Below, piece after piece: positions 43,399-52,241 of a DNA stretch of 64,000 bases. The stretch comes from CBDFHB01 sp965250115 (GTDB lineage: Bacteria; Acidobacteriota; Vicinamibacteria; Marinacidobacterales; SMYC01). The notes below the pieces were generated by a model, which was given only the letters and a program-made list of their open reading frames with translations, was not told where the DNA came from and made no database searches. The stretch's first letter is position 1. Every line of letters begins with the position of its first letter. A program made the position numbers and the translations under genes. Where the stretch lies: NCBI GenBank assembly GCA_965250115.1, contig CBDFNJ010000001.1, positions 1,550,001 to 1,614,000 on the forward strand. The letters are read 5' to 3'.

Positions 43399-45909
43399 TC
43401 AGTTGCCCGTCCCTCCCGTGCTCGGCGCAGGAACGGCTTGCGAGGCGAGAGCTTCGTCACGGGTCGTAGTCGTGGTGGCGACCTTTCCGTCCCGAAGCGA
43501 GACGAAGACCCGATCGCCGCGCTTGAGCTCGCCCGCGATGAGCTGATGAGCGAGAAGGTTCTCGATCTGGGATTCCACTTCACGTCGCAGCGGTCGGGCG
43601 CCATAGACGGGATCATAACCGTCGGTCGCGAGTTTTTCCTTCACCGCATCCGTGACGTGGATCGCGAGTCCCTGTTCCGCGAGCCGTGCGCTCAAGTCAT
43701 CGAGGGTCAGCTCCACGATCGAGCGGATGTGGTCCATCTCGAGCTGGTGGAAGACGATGAGATCGTCGATGCGATTGAGGAGCTCCGGCTTGAAGACCTT
43801 CTTCACCTCTCGCATGATGCGGGCCTTGATCTCCTCGTACCTGCGGGACGACAGGGGACTCGCGAAACCGATGCTCGTGTACTCTCGGGTGATGTCCTCG
43901 CTGCCGATGTTGGACGTCGCGATGATGATCGTATTGTGAAAGCTGGTGGTCCGTCCTTGAGCGTCCGTCAGTCGGCCGTCCTCCAGGATCTGGAGCAGCA
44001 TGTGATAGACGTCGGGATGGGCCTTCTCGATCTCGTCGAGGAGCAGCACGCTGTAGGGATTGCGCCGGACTTTCTCGGTGAGCTGCCCGCCTTCGCCGTA
44101 GCCCACGTAGCCTGGAGGCGAGCCGATCATCTTGGAGACCGAGTGGCGCTCCATATACTCACTCATGTCCAGGCGGATGAGCCTCTCCTCGTCATCGAGG
44201 AGAAACTCCGCGAGGGCTTTCGCTAGCTCGGTCTTGCCTACGCCCGTGGGTCCCAGGAAGATGAAGGAGCCGACCGGACGTCTCCGCCCCTTGATCCCGG
44301 CGCGGTTGCGTCGGATGGCATCCGAGACGGCACGCACCGCGTTTCGTTGGCCCACGATGCGCTGGTGGATGTTGTCCTCCATGCGAGTGAGCTTTTGCGC
44401 CTCCGACTCCAGCATGCGCGTGACGGGAATGCCGACCCAGCCTTGCACGACGCGCGCGATGTCTTCGCTTCCGACAGCGGAATCCTCCGGCCGGCGGCTG
44501 TTGCGCCAGCTCTCCATCATCTGTCGCAGGTCCGACTCCAGCCGCATGATGTTCTGTTGGCAGAGCGCCGCGCGCTCGTAGTCCTGCGCCTGATAGGCCT
44601 CGCGCTGCTGAGAGATGAGCTTGTCGCGATCCCGTTTGACACGCCGGATCTCGGGGGGGGCGTAGACTATCTCGAGGTGCTTGCGAGAGCCCGCCTCGTC
44701 CAGCAAGTCGAGGGCCTTGTCGGGAAGGAATCGATCTGCGATATAGCGCTCCGAGAGCTTGGCGGCGGAATCGACTGCCTCGTCGCTGAAGCTCACATTG
44801 TGATGGAGCTCGTAGTTGCGCTGGAGTCCTTTGAGGATCCGTTTCGTCTCTTCGACGGAGGGCTCCTTGATCAAGATGCTCTGAAAGCGCCGCTCGAGGG
44901 CTTTGTCCCTCTCGATGTGCTTCTTGTAGTCCTCGAGCGTCGTGGCGCCGATGCACCGGAGCTGGCCTCTCGCCAGAGCGCTCTTGAGCATGTTGGACGC
45001 GTCGAGGCCCCCTTCGACGTTTCCCGCGCCCACGACGGTATGGAGCTCGTCGATGAACAAGATGACCTGGCCCTGCGAGGCGAGTACTTCCTCCTTGATC
45101 GTCTTCAAGCGCTCCTCAAACTCACCCCGGAACTTGGAGCCTGAGACGACCTCGCTCATCTCGAGCAGGAGTACCCGCTTGTTGGCCAGCGTGTCGGGAA
45201 CTTCGGCGTCGGCGATCCGCTGGGCGAGGCCCTCGACGATGACCGTCTTGCCGACACCCGGCTCTCCGATGAGAACGGGGTTGTTCTTCTTGCGTCGGAG
45301 AAGGATCTGGATGAGGCGGCGGATCTCCTCCTCGCGTCCAATGACGGGATCGAGCTCGCCCTGGCGCGCGAGCTCAGTGAGGTCGGTCGTGTATTTCTGG
45401 AGCGTCTCGAACTTCGTGTCGCCGCGCTTGTCGTCGACGGTACGGTTGCCTCGCTGTCTCAGGTAGGAGTCTTTAGTCTTCTCGTAACGAAAACCGAGAT
45501 CGCGGAGGATGCGAGCGGAGAGCCCCGCAGGCTCGCGTTGTAGCGCGAGAAACATCGCTCCGATGCCGACGAAGCGGTCCCCCATGTTGTCGGCTTCCTC
45601 TTTCGCCATTCGGAGGACTTCCGCCGTCTGAGGCGAGACGAGAATTTGCAGCGAGCCCTCGCGGTGCAGCTTCAACTTGTTGCGTTGGGCCGCCGTGATC
45701 AGGTCGAGGATCGACTTCTTCGTCTGGGCCGGCGGGTGGCCGAGCTCCTCGATGAGGCGCAGGGTCTCGGAGTTGTCCTGTTCGAGTAGTCCCAGCAGCA
45801 CGAATTCGGGGGTGAGCTCGTTCTGGCGGAGATTGACGAGCTCCATCGAGCCGATGTTCACCGCCTCGATCACGCGCTCGGTGCAGTGGCGAAACAGGAC
45901 ATTATTCAT
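43399..45909 (-). CDS. clpC: ATP-dependent Clp protease ATPase subunit ClpC
   Basis: An 836-residue AAA+ unfoldase for ClpP. N-terminal Clp repeats (FRHCTERVIEAVN), first Walker A GEPGVGKT, a middle domain with a UVR-type motif (YQAQDYERAALCQQN), second Walker A GPTGVGKT and sensor region NRIDDLIVFHQLE. The ATG at 45909 is used because AGGGGA lies upstream and the product begins as in the family. Divergent from the GT4 gene. Confidence 0.95.
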   Translation of the reverse strand: MNNVLFRHCTERVIEAVNIGSMELVNLRQNELTPEFVLLGLLEQDNSETLRLIEELGHPPAQTKKSILDLITAAQRNKLKLHREGSLQILVSPQTAEVLRMAKEEADNMGDRFVGIGAMFLALQREPAGLSARILRDLGFRYEKTKDSYLRQRGNRTVDDKRGDTKFETLQKYTTDLTELARQGELDPVIGREEEIRRLIQILLRRKKNNPVLIGEPGVGKTVIVEGLAQRIADAEVPDTLANKRVLLLEMSEVVSGSKFRGEFEERLKTIKEEVLASQGQVILFIDELHTVVGAGNVEGGLDASNMLKSALARGQLRCIGATTLEDYKKHIERDKALERRFQSILIKEPSVEETKRILKGLQRNYELHHNVSFSDEAVDSAAKLSERYIADRFLPDKALDLLDEAGSRKHLEIVYAPPEIRRVKRDRDKLISQQREAYQAQDYERAALCQQNIMRLESDLRQMMESWRNSRRPEDSAVGSEDIARVVQGWVGIPVTRMLESEAQKLTRMEDNIHQRIVGQRNAVRAVSDAIRRNRAGIKGRRRPVGSFIFLGPTGVGKTELAKALAEFLLDDEERLIRLDMSEYMERHSVSKMIGSPPGYVGYGEGGQLTEKVRRNPYSVLLLDEIEKAHPDVYHMLLQILEDGRLTDAQGRTTSFHNTIIIATSNIGSEDITREYTSIGFASPLSSRRYEEIKARIMREVKKVFKPELLNRIDDLIVFHQLEMDHIRSIVELTLDDLSARLAEQGLAIHVTDAVKEKLATDGYDPVYGARPLRREVESQIENLLAHQLIAGELKRGDRVFVSLRDGKVATTTTTRDEALASQAVPAPSTGGTGN

Positions 45910-46012
45910 GCAAATCCCCTGCCGGCATGGCGCGGTTGAGGGAACGCCCTTCGAGCAAAGCATAGCATAAGCGGCTGTTTCTACGGACGCCTGCACCTCA
46001 GGGGTGGCTCGT

Positions 46013-46021
46013 TGTTATAAT
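46013..46021 (+). promoter_or_regulatory. Extended -10 promoter element before the GT4 gene
   Basis: TGTTATAAT is a perfect extended -10 (TGn plus TATAAT). It ends 13 nt before the GTG start at 46035, so the leader would be only a few bases. No clear -35 is present, as is common with extended -10 promoters. Confidence 0.5.
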
Positions 46022-46034
46022 CGTCTCGCCCAAA

Positions 46035-47264
46035 GTGAGAATCCTCACCATTACCTCCTCCTACCCCAAGTTCGAAGGTGACACTACGGCGCCTTTTGTC
46101 GAGTCGATCGCGAAGGCGCTGGTTCGAAGAGGGCACACGCTCACGGTGGTGCTTCCGGCACGATCGGATCTGTCCCTGGTACCCATCCCAGGCGTGAGAT
46201 TCCGTCCCTACCGCTACGCACCCGCCGAGCGCCTCGAGGTCTTCGGCTACGCCGAGGCCCTGAAGGCGGACGTCGCGGTGCGATGGGCGACCTACGCGGT
46301 GTCACCCTTGGCCATCCTTCGTGGTGCGCTGGCGCTCCGGACCGAGGCCCGTCGGGAGCGCTACGACGTCGTTCACGCCCACTGGGTCGTACCGAACGGC
46401 GCGACGGCGCGTCTGGCGCTCGGATCGAGCCCGCTTCCGCTGGTCGTGAGCTTGCACGGCTCCGACGTGTTCTTATCGGAGCGAAAGTCGATTTTTCGGC
46501 GAGCCGCTCGGATCGCCTTCGCGGGGGCGGCGGCGGCGACCGCCTGCAGCGAGGATCTGGCAAGTCGCAGTCTCGCCATCGGCGCCCGCATGGTGCCGAC
46601 CGTCATTCCTTATGGGGTAGACACGGAGACGTTTCGGCCCGATCGAAACAAAGCCCGAGCGCTGAGGCGTAGTCTCGGGCTCGACGAAGACGGCTTCGTG
46701 GCCCTGGCGGTTGGCCGCCTGGTACGGAAGAAGGGCTTCGAGTATCTCGTCGACGCCGCGGCCGAGCTCTCGCGAAGAGGAGCGCCTGTCACGGTTCTCA
46801 TCGCCGGCCGCGGCGATTTGAAGTCGGAGCTCGAGAGCCGGGCCCGAGGGCAAGGAGTAGGAGCATTGGTAAAGCTCATAGGAAACGTCGAGCGGGATGC
46901 GCTTCCGAGCTACTTCGCGATGGCGAACGCCGTCGTCGTGCCTTCGGTGCGCGACGAGGCTGGGAACGTGGACGGACTTCCGAACGTGCTTCTCGAGGCC
47001 ATGGCTTCGGGATCCGCGATCGTCGCGTCGGAGGTCGCGGGAATTCCGCAAGCGACTCGTGCCGGGCGCGAGGCCTTGCTCGTGCCGGAAAAAAGCGCCA
47101 CCGCACTCGCCGAGGCGATCGACAAGCTCTCGAAGTCGACCGAGCTCGCCGGGAATCTGGGCTCCGCCGCCAGACGACGGGCCGAGGAGGCATTCTCTTG
47201 GGATCTCGTAGGAGAACGTTTTGAAACTGTACTTCGCTCCGTCGCGGAAGCTCGCGGCGCATAG
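46035..47264 (+). CDS. Glycosyltransferase family 4
   Basis: A 409-residue GT-B transferase. N-terminus SSYPKFEGDTTAPFVESIA; the glycosyl-donor part has VGRLVRKKGFEYLVDAAAEL, PSVRDEAGNVDGLPNVLLEA and the E-x7-E motif region. It likely adds a sugar to a lipid-linked or surface glycan. GTG start. Overlaps the next gene by 44 bp. Confidence 0.9.
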   Translation: MRILTITSSYPKFEGDTTAPFVESIAKALVRRGHTLTVVLPARSDLSLVPIPGVRFRPYRYAPAERLEVFGYAEALKADVAVRWATYAVSPLAILRGALALRTEARRERYDVVHAHWVVPNGATARLALGSSPLPLVVSLHGSDVFLSERKSIFRRAARIAFAGAAAATACSEDLASRSLAIGARMVPTVIPYGVDTETFRPDRNKARALRRSLGLDEDGFVALAVGRLVRKKGFEYLVDAAAELSRRGAPVTVLIAGRGDLKSELESRARGQGVGALVKLIGNVERDALPSYFAMANAVVVPSVRDEAGNVDGLPNVLLEAMASGSAIVASEVAGIPQATRAGREALLVPEKSATALAEAIDKLSKSTELAGNLGSAARRRAEEAFSWDLVGERFETVLRSVAEARGA

Positions 47265-48444
47265 GCTCGCGCACGGCGGACCGCGGGTTTACGATCCGCG
47301 GGAGCGCCTGTCGCTCGCCCTTCTCGATGGGGCACTCTGGGGTCTATCGGTCCCACTGGGACTGCGGCCGCGTCGCGCTCCCGGCGAGCCCCGTGAGGCA
47401 AAAAGGATTCTTGCACTCAGGCTCGATCGACTCGGGGATCTCGTGGCGACCTTGCCGGCTCTCGCGGCACTCCGATTGGCGGCTCCCGACGCTCGCATCG
47501 AGCTCGGCGTGGGAAGCTGGAACGAGCCCGTGGCGCGATTCCTTCCCTTCGTGGACGCCCTACGCGTCATCGATGCGCCCTGGGCCTCCTGGGGTCGCAG
47601 AGTGCGTTTCTCCGATGCCCGTCGCGCCTTGGGTGATGAGCCGTTCGATCTCGCCATCGATTTTCAGGGAGACGTCCGGGTGCTGCTACTCATGGCGTTC
47701 TCGAGGGCGAGGATGCGCGCGGGCTACGGTGAAACGGGTGGCGGTTACCTTCTGACTCATCGAGCGCCCTGGGACGAGTCGAGGAGTTGGTACTGGCAGA
47801 ACATGGAGCTCGTGCGGACCCTGTTCCCGAATGCCGAGGAAGCCGCCGGGCCGTCCCCTGAGCCATTCAACTTCCTACTTCCCGCGGATCGCGAGAAAGC
47901 GGGGGAGCTTCTTGCGACCAACGGGCCTCGTGAAGCAGGCCGACCTCTCATTGGCATCCAGCCGAGCGCGGGGCGCGCCCTCAAGCAGTGGGAAGAGCCC
48001 AAGTTCAGCGAGCTCATCGACCGGTTGACGAAGCGAGCGAATGTCGTGCTCACCGGCTCCGAAGCGGACCGTCCCCTCGTCGAGAGGATTGCGGCACGAG
48101 CCGAGACTTCGCCCGACATGCTTCTCGGCGCCGACTTGCGCACCTTTGCGGCTCTGGTGGAGCGCTTCGACGTCTTCGTCACGGGGGACACGGGTCCGAT
48201 GCACGTGGCGCACGCGGTCGGCACACCGAACGTCGCCATTTTCGGCCCCTCGGATCCCGTGCGCTACGGTCCAGACGATCGCTTCCAGGGGAGGATCGTG
48301 GTCCGTCAGCCCGTCTATTGCTCTCCCTGCAATATGATCCGCCGCCCGCCCCGCGAGTGTTCAAAAGCGACCGCGCCAGACTGCATCGCCGGTATCGCCG
48401 TGGGACGCGTGGAAGAAGCCGTCCATCGTTTCCTCCGTCGCTGA
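47221..48444 (+). CDS. Glycosyltransferase family 9 (heptosyltransferase-like)
   Basis: A 407-residue GT-B enzyme like LPS heptosyltransferases: LALRLDRLGDLVATLPALAA, IGIQPSAGRALKQWE and the donor motif TGDTGPMHVAHAVGTPNVAIFG (quoted in part). The C-terminus has a Cys set (YCSPCNMIRRPPRECSK) seen in relatives. The start TTG at 47221 lies in the end of the GT4 gene; a clear ATG is lacking. Suggests an outer-membrane LPS or glycolipid. Confidence 0.87.
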   Translation: MKLYFAPSRKLAAHRLAHGGPRVYDPRERLSLALLDGALWGLSVPLGLRPRRAPGEPREAKRILALRLDRLGDLVATLPALAALRLAAPDARIELGVGSWNEPVARFLPFVDALRVIDAPWASWGRRVRFSDARRALGDEPFDLAIDFQGDVRVLLLMAFSRARMRAGYGETGGGYLLTHRAPWDESRSWYWQNMELVRTLFPNAEEAAGPSPEPFNFLLPADREKAGELLATNGPREAGRPLIGIQPSAGRALKQWEEPKFSELIDRLTKRANVVLTGSEADRPLVERIAARAETSPDMLLGADLRTFAALVERFDVFVTGDTGPMHVAHAVGTPNVAIFGPSDPVRYGPDDRFQGRIVVRQPVYCSPCNMIRRPPRECSKATAPDCIAGIAVGRVEEAVHRFLRR

Positions 48445-48500
48445 GGGAAGGCCGGTTGGCGAAACGCCGATCGGTACGGCATCATGAAAAGCGCACCGGA

Positions 48501-50446
48501 ATGGTAGAAATCATCGGGATCGATCTTGGTACGAGCCATACCGCCTCGGCGATCTTCGAGGAAGGCGCGCCGCGGCTTCTCTTGAATCAAGAAGGGGGGC
48601 GGACGACCCCGAACGTCGTGGCGCTGGGTCCCGACGGTGAGTGGCTCGTCGGCCAGGCGGCCCGCCGCACGGCGCTCTCGAGCTCCAAGAACGCTTTTCG
48701 GGATTTCCTCCGTTTGCTGGGCAGACCATCGGACTCGCCCGAGGTCCGCAACGCATCGACCTATGCGCCGTTCCGACTCGTCGAGGGTCCCGAAGGTCAC
48801 GTGCACATCGAGACCGACCGCGGCGACTACCACCCGGCGGCACTCGTGGCCCTCGTGCTCGCGAAACAGAAGACTGTCGCGGAGGCGAAGCTCCAGACCT
48901 CCGTCGACCAGGCGGTGATAGCACTCCCCCCTCCTACCATTCGGACCAAAAGCGCCTAGTTCGGGAAGCCGCGCGCATCGCGGGTTTCGAGAAGGTTTGG
49001 ATTCTCGCTTCGACGACGGCCGCCGCACTCGCCTACGATCCGAGTGCGACGCGTGACGAGGTCGTTGCGATTTGCGACCTGGGCGGAGGAAGCTTAGACA
49101 TCTCCGTTGTGGAGCTTCGTCGAGGCTCGTTCCAAGTCTTGGCTACCGAATGGGCGCCGTTTCTCGGTGGAGAGGACTTCGACCACTTGATCGTTCGATG
49201 GCTGATCGATCAGATCGACCGGCTGACAGGAGTCGACCCGTCAGATGATTCCGAGACGCTCGCGCTCTTGGAAGAGTCGGCTGAAGATGCGAAGTGCCGC
49301 CTGTCGACGCTGGGACAGGTCAAGTTCGAGCTTCCAATCCCTGGGGTGGGGCTTTGGACCACGACTCTGACGCGTGACGCCTTTGAGGAAATGATCTCGC
49401 CCCAGCTCGAGTGGCTCGCTTCTCCCTGCCCGAAATGCCTGCGGGGAGCCGGGTTGTCGCGGAAAGGCGTGGATAGCCTCCTCGCGGTGGGCGGCGCGAC
49501 GCGAGCGCCGAGCGTTCTCAAAGCTCTGGGCGAGGCCATCGGTCAGGAGCCCACTTTTGTGGTGAATCCGGACGAAGCCGCGTGCCTCGGAGCGGCTATC
49601 TCCGCCGCGATCTACGACGGCGAGCTCCTGGATCGCGTCGTCCTCGACGTTACTCATCATTCGCTCGGGATCGACTACCCTCCCGGCAGTTTCGCGCCCA
49701 TTCTTCCCCGTAACTCCAAGCTCCCCGCGAAGGCGTCACGCCTGTTCATGACGACGGAATCGCGTTTCGCCCTCGACCTGCTCGAGGGGGAGAGAGAGCA
49801 ATCGTCGGCGAACCACTCCCTCGCGAGACTCGTTTGGGACCTTCCGTTCAGGAGGGAGGAAACCCCCGTGGAGGTAACGCTTGCGGTCGACATCACGGGT
49901 GCGCTCGAAGTGACCGCTGTCGATGGGGCGAGCCAGACGGAGCGCAAGGTGCCCGTGAGCAACGAGCCGAGCCTGAAGGAAAGCGCCATAAAGCGCTACC
50001 GCGCCGAGGTGGAGAGCTATTTCGAGACTCACTACTCCCGACGCTCGAGCGGGAAGTCGGCCACGTCGCTATCACCCTACGAAAAGATGGTTGCCGCCGG
50101 ACAAGGCAGCCGTGAAGCTCGCCTCGCGCTCGTTCGCGATGACGACGAAGCCGTCCGAGCCGCCGTGCTCGCGAGTCCCAAGATGACGAACGAGGACGCC
50201 GAGACGATGGCGAGGAGAACGGACACCCTGCCATCGGTCTTGAACGCGATCGGAAAGCATCGAGAGTGGAGCAGGAGCTACGACGTCGTGCGAGCGCTCG
50301 CCTTCAATCCGGCAACACCCGCCGAAACCGCGATGAAGCTCATGGATCGTCTCTCCGCCAAGGACCTGGATGCGCTACTCGAAACGAAGGATCTGCCCCG
50401 CGCTCTGCGCTCTCAAGCGAGAGCCATCAAGAAGATGCGTTCTTGA
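48501..50446 (+). pseudogene. Hsp70/DnaK-like protein with C-terminal helical repeats, frameshifted
   Basis: Two plus-strand frames join into one Hsp70-type ATPase. From ATG 48501, VEIIGIDLGTSHTASAIF and EGGRTTPNVVALG match the phosphate loop. After VDQAVIALPP the frame breaks at a run of six C (48926-48931). One more C restores SYHSDQKRLVREAARIAG, then CDLGGGSLDISVVEL and VGGATRAPSVLKAL. Corrected length is 648 residues. After the substrate-binding part, residues from about 525 form leucine-rich-variant-type helical repeats (LALVRDDDEAVRAAVLASP). The frameshift may be a read error, phase variation or loss. It overlaps the convergent flippase by 20 bp. Confidence 0.82.
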
Positions 50447-51896
50447 CGCTCGGCAATAGGTTCCGCAACCATCGAACCTCGTCGGGGCGGAAGAATCCGA
50501 AGAGGTAGAGTCCTAGGGGGAACGCAGCGAGTGCGAGCAGTTTGATCGGAACCGCGCTGCGCCAATCGAGAGGAGCCAGCGTCGAGATTCCGAAAGCGAG
50601 CGCGGAGGCGAGAGCGACCCGGAACAAGCGGAACCACTCGAAAGGAATCGGGTAGTGCTTGTTGCCGAGATATACCCCGAGGGACGCCATGAGCGCGTAA
50701 CCCGCAACGGTCGCCCAGGCCGCGCCGAGAAGGCCGTATTTGGGAATCCAGAGTATGTTCAAAATGACGTTCAAGGCCGCGGCCGAAAACGTGATCACAG
50801 GGAAGTAGACCGTCTTCTTGCTGATGCCGATCCCGATCGAGGTCAGCGCGAAGACGCCCTGAGTCAGATAGGCGAGGACGATGACCGGGATGACCGGGTG
50901 CGCGTCGTGGAGCCGCGGCTCCGCCATGAGGAACAAGAGCTCGCGTCCGAAGACGGCGTTGAGCAATCCGGTACCGAAAAGCATGACCGCGGCGTAGGTG
51001 GCCACCCTGGCAAGCGTCCGCGGAGCGTCGGGCTTTTTGAGCTGCGTATAGACGAAAGGACTCCATGCCAGCTCGAAGGCCGCGAGGAAGAACTTCACGC
51101 CAGTCCCCATCATGTAGCCGATGTGGTACAGACCGGTCGCTGCCAGGGTCGAGAAGACCTCGATGAGCTTGCGGTCCGAAAGGTTCAAGATCTGATGCGC
51201 CAGCCCGTGGGGCACTTTGGGGGCCCCGAAAGCGGCGGCCGCCTTCAACAGGGGCCACGAGAAGCCCGACGTCAGGTTGCGGCCGAGCGTCGGAGACAGC
51301 GCGAGGACGAAAAGAAACGACGCCACGACGTCCGCCCAGAGGACTCCCGCGACTCCAAATCCGTTGACCACCAACAGGAGCTTGAGCCCGATGTTGATGG
51401 CGCTCCGGAAAAGCGTCATGACCGTGAACGCCTGCGGGCGGGCCTGAATACGAAACAGGTTCATGGGGACGAAGGCAAAGGTGTTCAGGAGCGTGTCGAG
51501 TGCAACGAGGAGAACGAAGCCCACGAGCTCGGAGGAAGGTAGTCCGTTGCCGAGCAAAGCTCGCCCGATGGCCGATGCGCCAGCCGCGCAGAGAGCGAAG
51601 AGGACGACGCTGATTCCGACCGCCGTGAGAAAAAGCGTGGTTGCGAGGAGCTTTCTCTCGCGATCGGTCGTTTGTTCGTAGTAGATGCGGAAGAAGCCGG
51701 AATCCAGTCCCATGCGAAAGAAGATCTTCGTCAGGACGCCGAACAGGAGGAGAATTCCGAGCGCGCCGTAGTCTTCCTGGGAAAGATACGCTGTGAAGAC
51801 GGGCAGCAGCAGGAAGTTGACGAGGTAAGGCACGACGTCCGCGACGCCGTAGATGGCGGAGTGCTGTGCCAGCCTCTTGAGCTCGGTGCGGATCAC
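50427..51896 (-). CDS. Polysaccharide flippase (Wzx/MATE-like)
   Basis: A 489-residue membrane protein with about 12-14 hydrophobic helices, starting HSAIYGVADVVPYLVNFLLLPV, the usual Wzx opening. It likely flips lipid-linked glycan units from the cytosolic to the periplasmic face. GTG start. Lies between glycosyltransferase genes and faces the other way from the capsule-type transferase gene. Confidence 0.85.
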   Translation of the reverse strand: MIRTELKRLAQHSAIYGVADVVPYLVNFLLLPVFTAYLSQEDYGALGILLLFGVLTKIFFRMGLDSGFFRIYYEQTTDRERKLLATTLFLTAVGISVVLFALCAAGASAIGRALLGNGLPSSELVGFVLLVALDTLLNTFAFVPMNLFRIQARPQAFTVMTLFRSAINIGLKLLLVVNGFGVAGVLWADVVASFLFVLALSPTLGRNLTSGFSWPLLKAAAAFGAPKVPHGLAHQILNLSDRKLIEVFSTLAATGLYHIGYMMGTGVKFFLAAFELAWSPFVYTQLKKPDAPRTLARVATYAAVMLFGTGLLNAVFGRELLFLMAEPRLHDAHPVIPVIVLAYLTQGVFALTSIGIGISKKTVYFPVITFSAAALNVILNILWIPKYGLLGAAWATVAGYALMASLGVYLGNKHYPIPFEWFRLFRVALASALAFGISTLAPLDWRSAVPIKLLALAAFPLGLYLFGFFRPDEVRWLRNLLPSVKNASS

Positions 51897-52241
51897 GCGG
51901 TGATTGTAGCTTCAACGAACTGAGTTCGGAGAGTCAGGGTCGTGCCGAACGGCATTTGCTCCCGAGCCCGTTCGTTGATACGCTTCAAGTGCCACCTCCC
52001 TCTTCTTACCCCTGAGGAAGTCCAATGGACGCCGGGCCCCAACCCCGGCGGTGGCTCCTTTTTTTGGATATAGGCGTATAAGTTTATACAAATGAACTAT
52101 TTCCGCCTGGGTCGTTTGCCCACGAACAAAAAACAAACGTGACGAGTATCTCAGACGTAGAAAAAAGTCAAATTCTCGCCAGCACATTCCAGTAGCGCCT
52201 CCGGTCGGCAAGCGCCTTCCGAGGATTGTATAATTTCCCCC
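51897..52241. promoter_or_regulatory. Divergent AT-rich leader between flippase and capsule-type transferase genes
   Basis: A 345-bp gap without a supported gene. It holds a GC hairpin (GCCGGG 52031-52036, CCCGGC 52044-52049), then GGCGGTGGCTCC at 52048-52059, like the ops/JUMPstart core GGCGGTAGC used by RfaH-type regulators, then a 7-T run (52059-52065). Further on, the DNA is notably AT-rich. A TATAAT at 52229-52234 lies 7 nt before the TTG start of the next gene. The ops likeness is only partial. Confidence 0.4.
52229..52234 (+). promoter_or_regulatory. TATAAT element before the nonulosonate operon
   Basis: A perfect -10 hexamer ends 7 nt before the TTG start at 52242. The transcript would begin close to the start codon, so it may be leaderless; otherwise the true start lies a little downstream. 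No good -35 is seen. Confidence 0.45.

Noticed and set aside
52031..52065. Intrinsic terminator (hairpin plus seven T)
   Set aside because: Nine bases separate stem and T-run and no plus-strand gene ends before it.
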